The notes under the pieces: model-generated
The model's database searches: none
Told to the model about the DNA's origin: nothing
What the model saw: only the letters and a program-made list of their open reading frames with translations
Shown here: positions 4,968 through 5,761 of the stretch, in pieces
How the letters are laid out: each line of letters starts with the position of its first letter
Numbering within the stretch: position 1 is the stretch's first letter
Assembly: GCA_945957335.1 (NCBI GenBank)
Contig: CAMFLJ010000251.1
Location: forward strand, 1-5,761
From: an uncultured Actinomycetes bacterium
Lineage (GTDB): Bacteria; Actinomycetota; Acidimicrobiia; Acidimicrobiales; Acidimicrobilacustridaceae
Direction: 5' to 3'
Length of the DNA: 5,761 nt
Program-made: the position numbers and the translations under genes

Positions 4968-5761
4968 TCAGGGTAGCGAGGCCGCTCCGAGAGAGGGCCG
5001 CGGCGCGCGGCCCCGGCGGGTGCGCCGGCCCGGCACCGAGACGTCGGTGGCCTCGCCGCCGGGCGTGGTGCGCGAGCCGCCCCGCGGACCGCGCAGCCCA
5101 CCTCTCGGGGCGAAGGTGGGCAGGGCCGGGAGGGCCGAGGCGAGCACGCCGTCGCAGTGCTCGAGGGTGACCTCGTGGGCGCTGCGGTCGAACCAGGCGG
5201 CGACGCAGGCGAGCTCGTCGGCCAGGCCCCGCTCGAGCGGGGGCAGCATGCCGGGGTCGGCGAAGAGGCGACCGTCGTCGCTGGGGTCGACCGCCGGGGC
5301 CTGCCCGGGCGACCAGGCCCGCACGAGCCGCCCACCGTCGAGGTCGGCGCCGCCCTGGCCGGGCACCTCGATGCGCAGCGTGCCGGCCCGGCGCAGGGCG
5401 TCGAAGCGGCGCTGGCGGCGCAGGGCCGACGCCAGCGCCTCGGCTCGGTCGCGCACGTCGGCGGCCTCCTCGAAGCGCTCGGCGCGGGCCAGCTCGGCCA
5501 GCCGCTCGGCGAGCGGGGTGAGCAGCAGCGCGGGCTCGGGGGTGAGGCCACGCACGGCCCGCTCGACGACCCGGCGGTACTCGGCCGGGTCGACGCCGCC
5601 GGCGCACGGGCACATCGACACGCCGAGCTGGGCCGACGCGCACGGCGCGCTGCGGGTGGGCGTGCGGCCGACGCGCTGGGTGCAGCGGCGCAGGGGCACG
5701 GCGGTGTGCACCGCCTCGATGACGCGCTGGGCGACGCGCTGCGACGAGAGCGGCCCGAGGT
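4968..5761 (-). CDS. DEDD exonuclease / UvrC-like (GIY-YIG) protein, C-terminal part only
   Basis: The last 263 residues of a protein that enters from the right edge. The visible part opens with LGPLSSQRVAQRVIEAVHTA and VPLRRCTQRV, matching the end of the UvrC GIY-YIG nuclease domain and the following Cys region. Fragment residues C26, C40, C50 and C52 form the Cys cluster (LRRC, SAPC, MCPC), then DPAEYRRVVERAVRGL leads into a UVR-type helical hairpin (83-112, AERFEEAADVRDRAEAL), a motif used in UvrB/UvrC contact. UvrC proper continues with a helix-rich linker and an RNase H-like nuclease domain; here the sequence becomes non-UvrC and ends in a basic low-complexity tail (about 216-263). That pattern fits the actinobacterial proteins with an N-terminal DnaQ-like exonuclease joined to a UvrC-like nuclease. 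The exonuclease domain would lie outside the window, so that part is inferred. Likely role: DNA repair or end processing. Confidence 0.82.
   Translation of the reverse strand, partial: LGPLSSQRVAQRVIEAVHTAVPLRRCTQRVGRTPTRSAPCASAQLGVSMCPCAGGVDPAEYRRVVERAVRGLTPEPALLLTPLAERLAELARAERFEEAADVRDRAEALASALRRQRRFDALRRAGTLRIEVPGQGGADLDGGRLVRAWSPGQAPAVDPSDDGRLFADPGMLPPLERGLADELACVAAWFDRSAHEVTLEHCDGVLASALPALPTFAPRGGLRGPRGGSRTTPGGEATDVSVPGRRTRRGRAPRPSLGAASLP
4970..4975 (-). promoter_or_regulatory. Possible leaderless -10 box of the membrane-protein gene
   Basis: On the minus strand TACCCT is followed by 6 nt and then the ATG at 4963. This fits the TAnnnT box of actinobacterial leaderless promoters, with transcription starting at the A of the start codon. 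It overlaps the stop codon of the upstream exonuclease gene. No convincing -35 element was seen, and a six-base match in GC-rich DNA is weak evidence. The lack of a ribosome site for this gene is what makes it worth recording. Confidence 0.3.

Noticed and set aside
4995..5028. Two adjacent hairpins (8-bp stem at 4995-5013 and 6-bp stem at 5013-5028) near the end of the exonuclease gene
   Set aside because: Short GC-only stems in a low-complexity coding tail are expected by chance at this base composition, and no T-tract follows on either strand.
3923..5170. Long plus-strand open frame running from inside trpD through the opposite-strand genes
   Set aside because: It is out of frame with trpD and antisense to the membrane-protein and exonuclease genes. 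Its composition is Arg/Pro/Ala-rich and it shows no motifs.

Overview
The window is high-GC DNA with tightly packed genes, strong G/C at third codon positions and several GTG starts. A small WhiB-type iron-sulfur protein points to an actinobacterium. A trpD gene converging on a DnaQ/UvrC-like exonuclease gene fits that too. I lean towards a deep lineage such as Acidimicrobiia, but this is an impression from protein style and not a measurement.

Positions 1-2795 hold a divergently arranged regulated module. A TetR-type repressor (minus strand, running off the left edge) faces a two-gene plus-strand operon. The operon encodes a TauD-like Fe(II)/2-oxoglutarate dioxygenase and, overlapping it by 4 bp, a lipoprotein solute-binding protein of the Leu/Ile/Val-binding type. 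The intergenic region carries two abutting tetO-like palindromes. The repressor's recognition helix is nearly that of Tn10 TetR, and the main difference between these operators and tetO falls at the base pair read by the one substituted recognition residue. The simplest model is a small-molecule-induced scavenging system: the lipoprotein captures a solute outside the membrane and the dioxygenase oxidises it, or a product of it, inside. The substrate may be an organosulfonate or similar anion. No permease or ATPase gene lies in the window. A strong GC hairpin follows the operon.

Positions 2796-4320 hold a probable promoter, a 78-residue WhiB-family protein, and trpD (anthranilate phosphoribosyltransferase, tryptophan biosynthesis) 46 bp further on. 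The PRPP-binding loop of this TrpD is altered: GTGGD has become GTGGA, and the loop is three residues longer than in the homologues I can recall.

Positions 4283-5761 are read from the minus strand. The C-terminal part of a DEDD exonuclease/UvrC-like protein enters from the right edge. It is followed after 4 bp by a gene for a single-pass membrane protein with a coiled-coil-like cytoplasmic part and a poly-proline tail. The end of that gene overlaps the end of trpD by 38 bp, tail to tail. No tRNA, rRNA, CRISPR array, insertion sequence or phage gene was seen.
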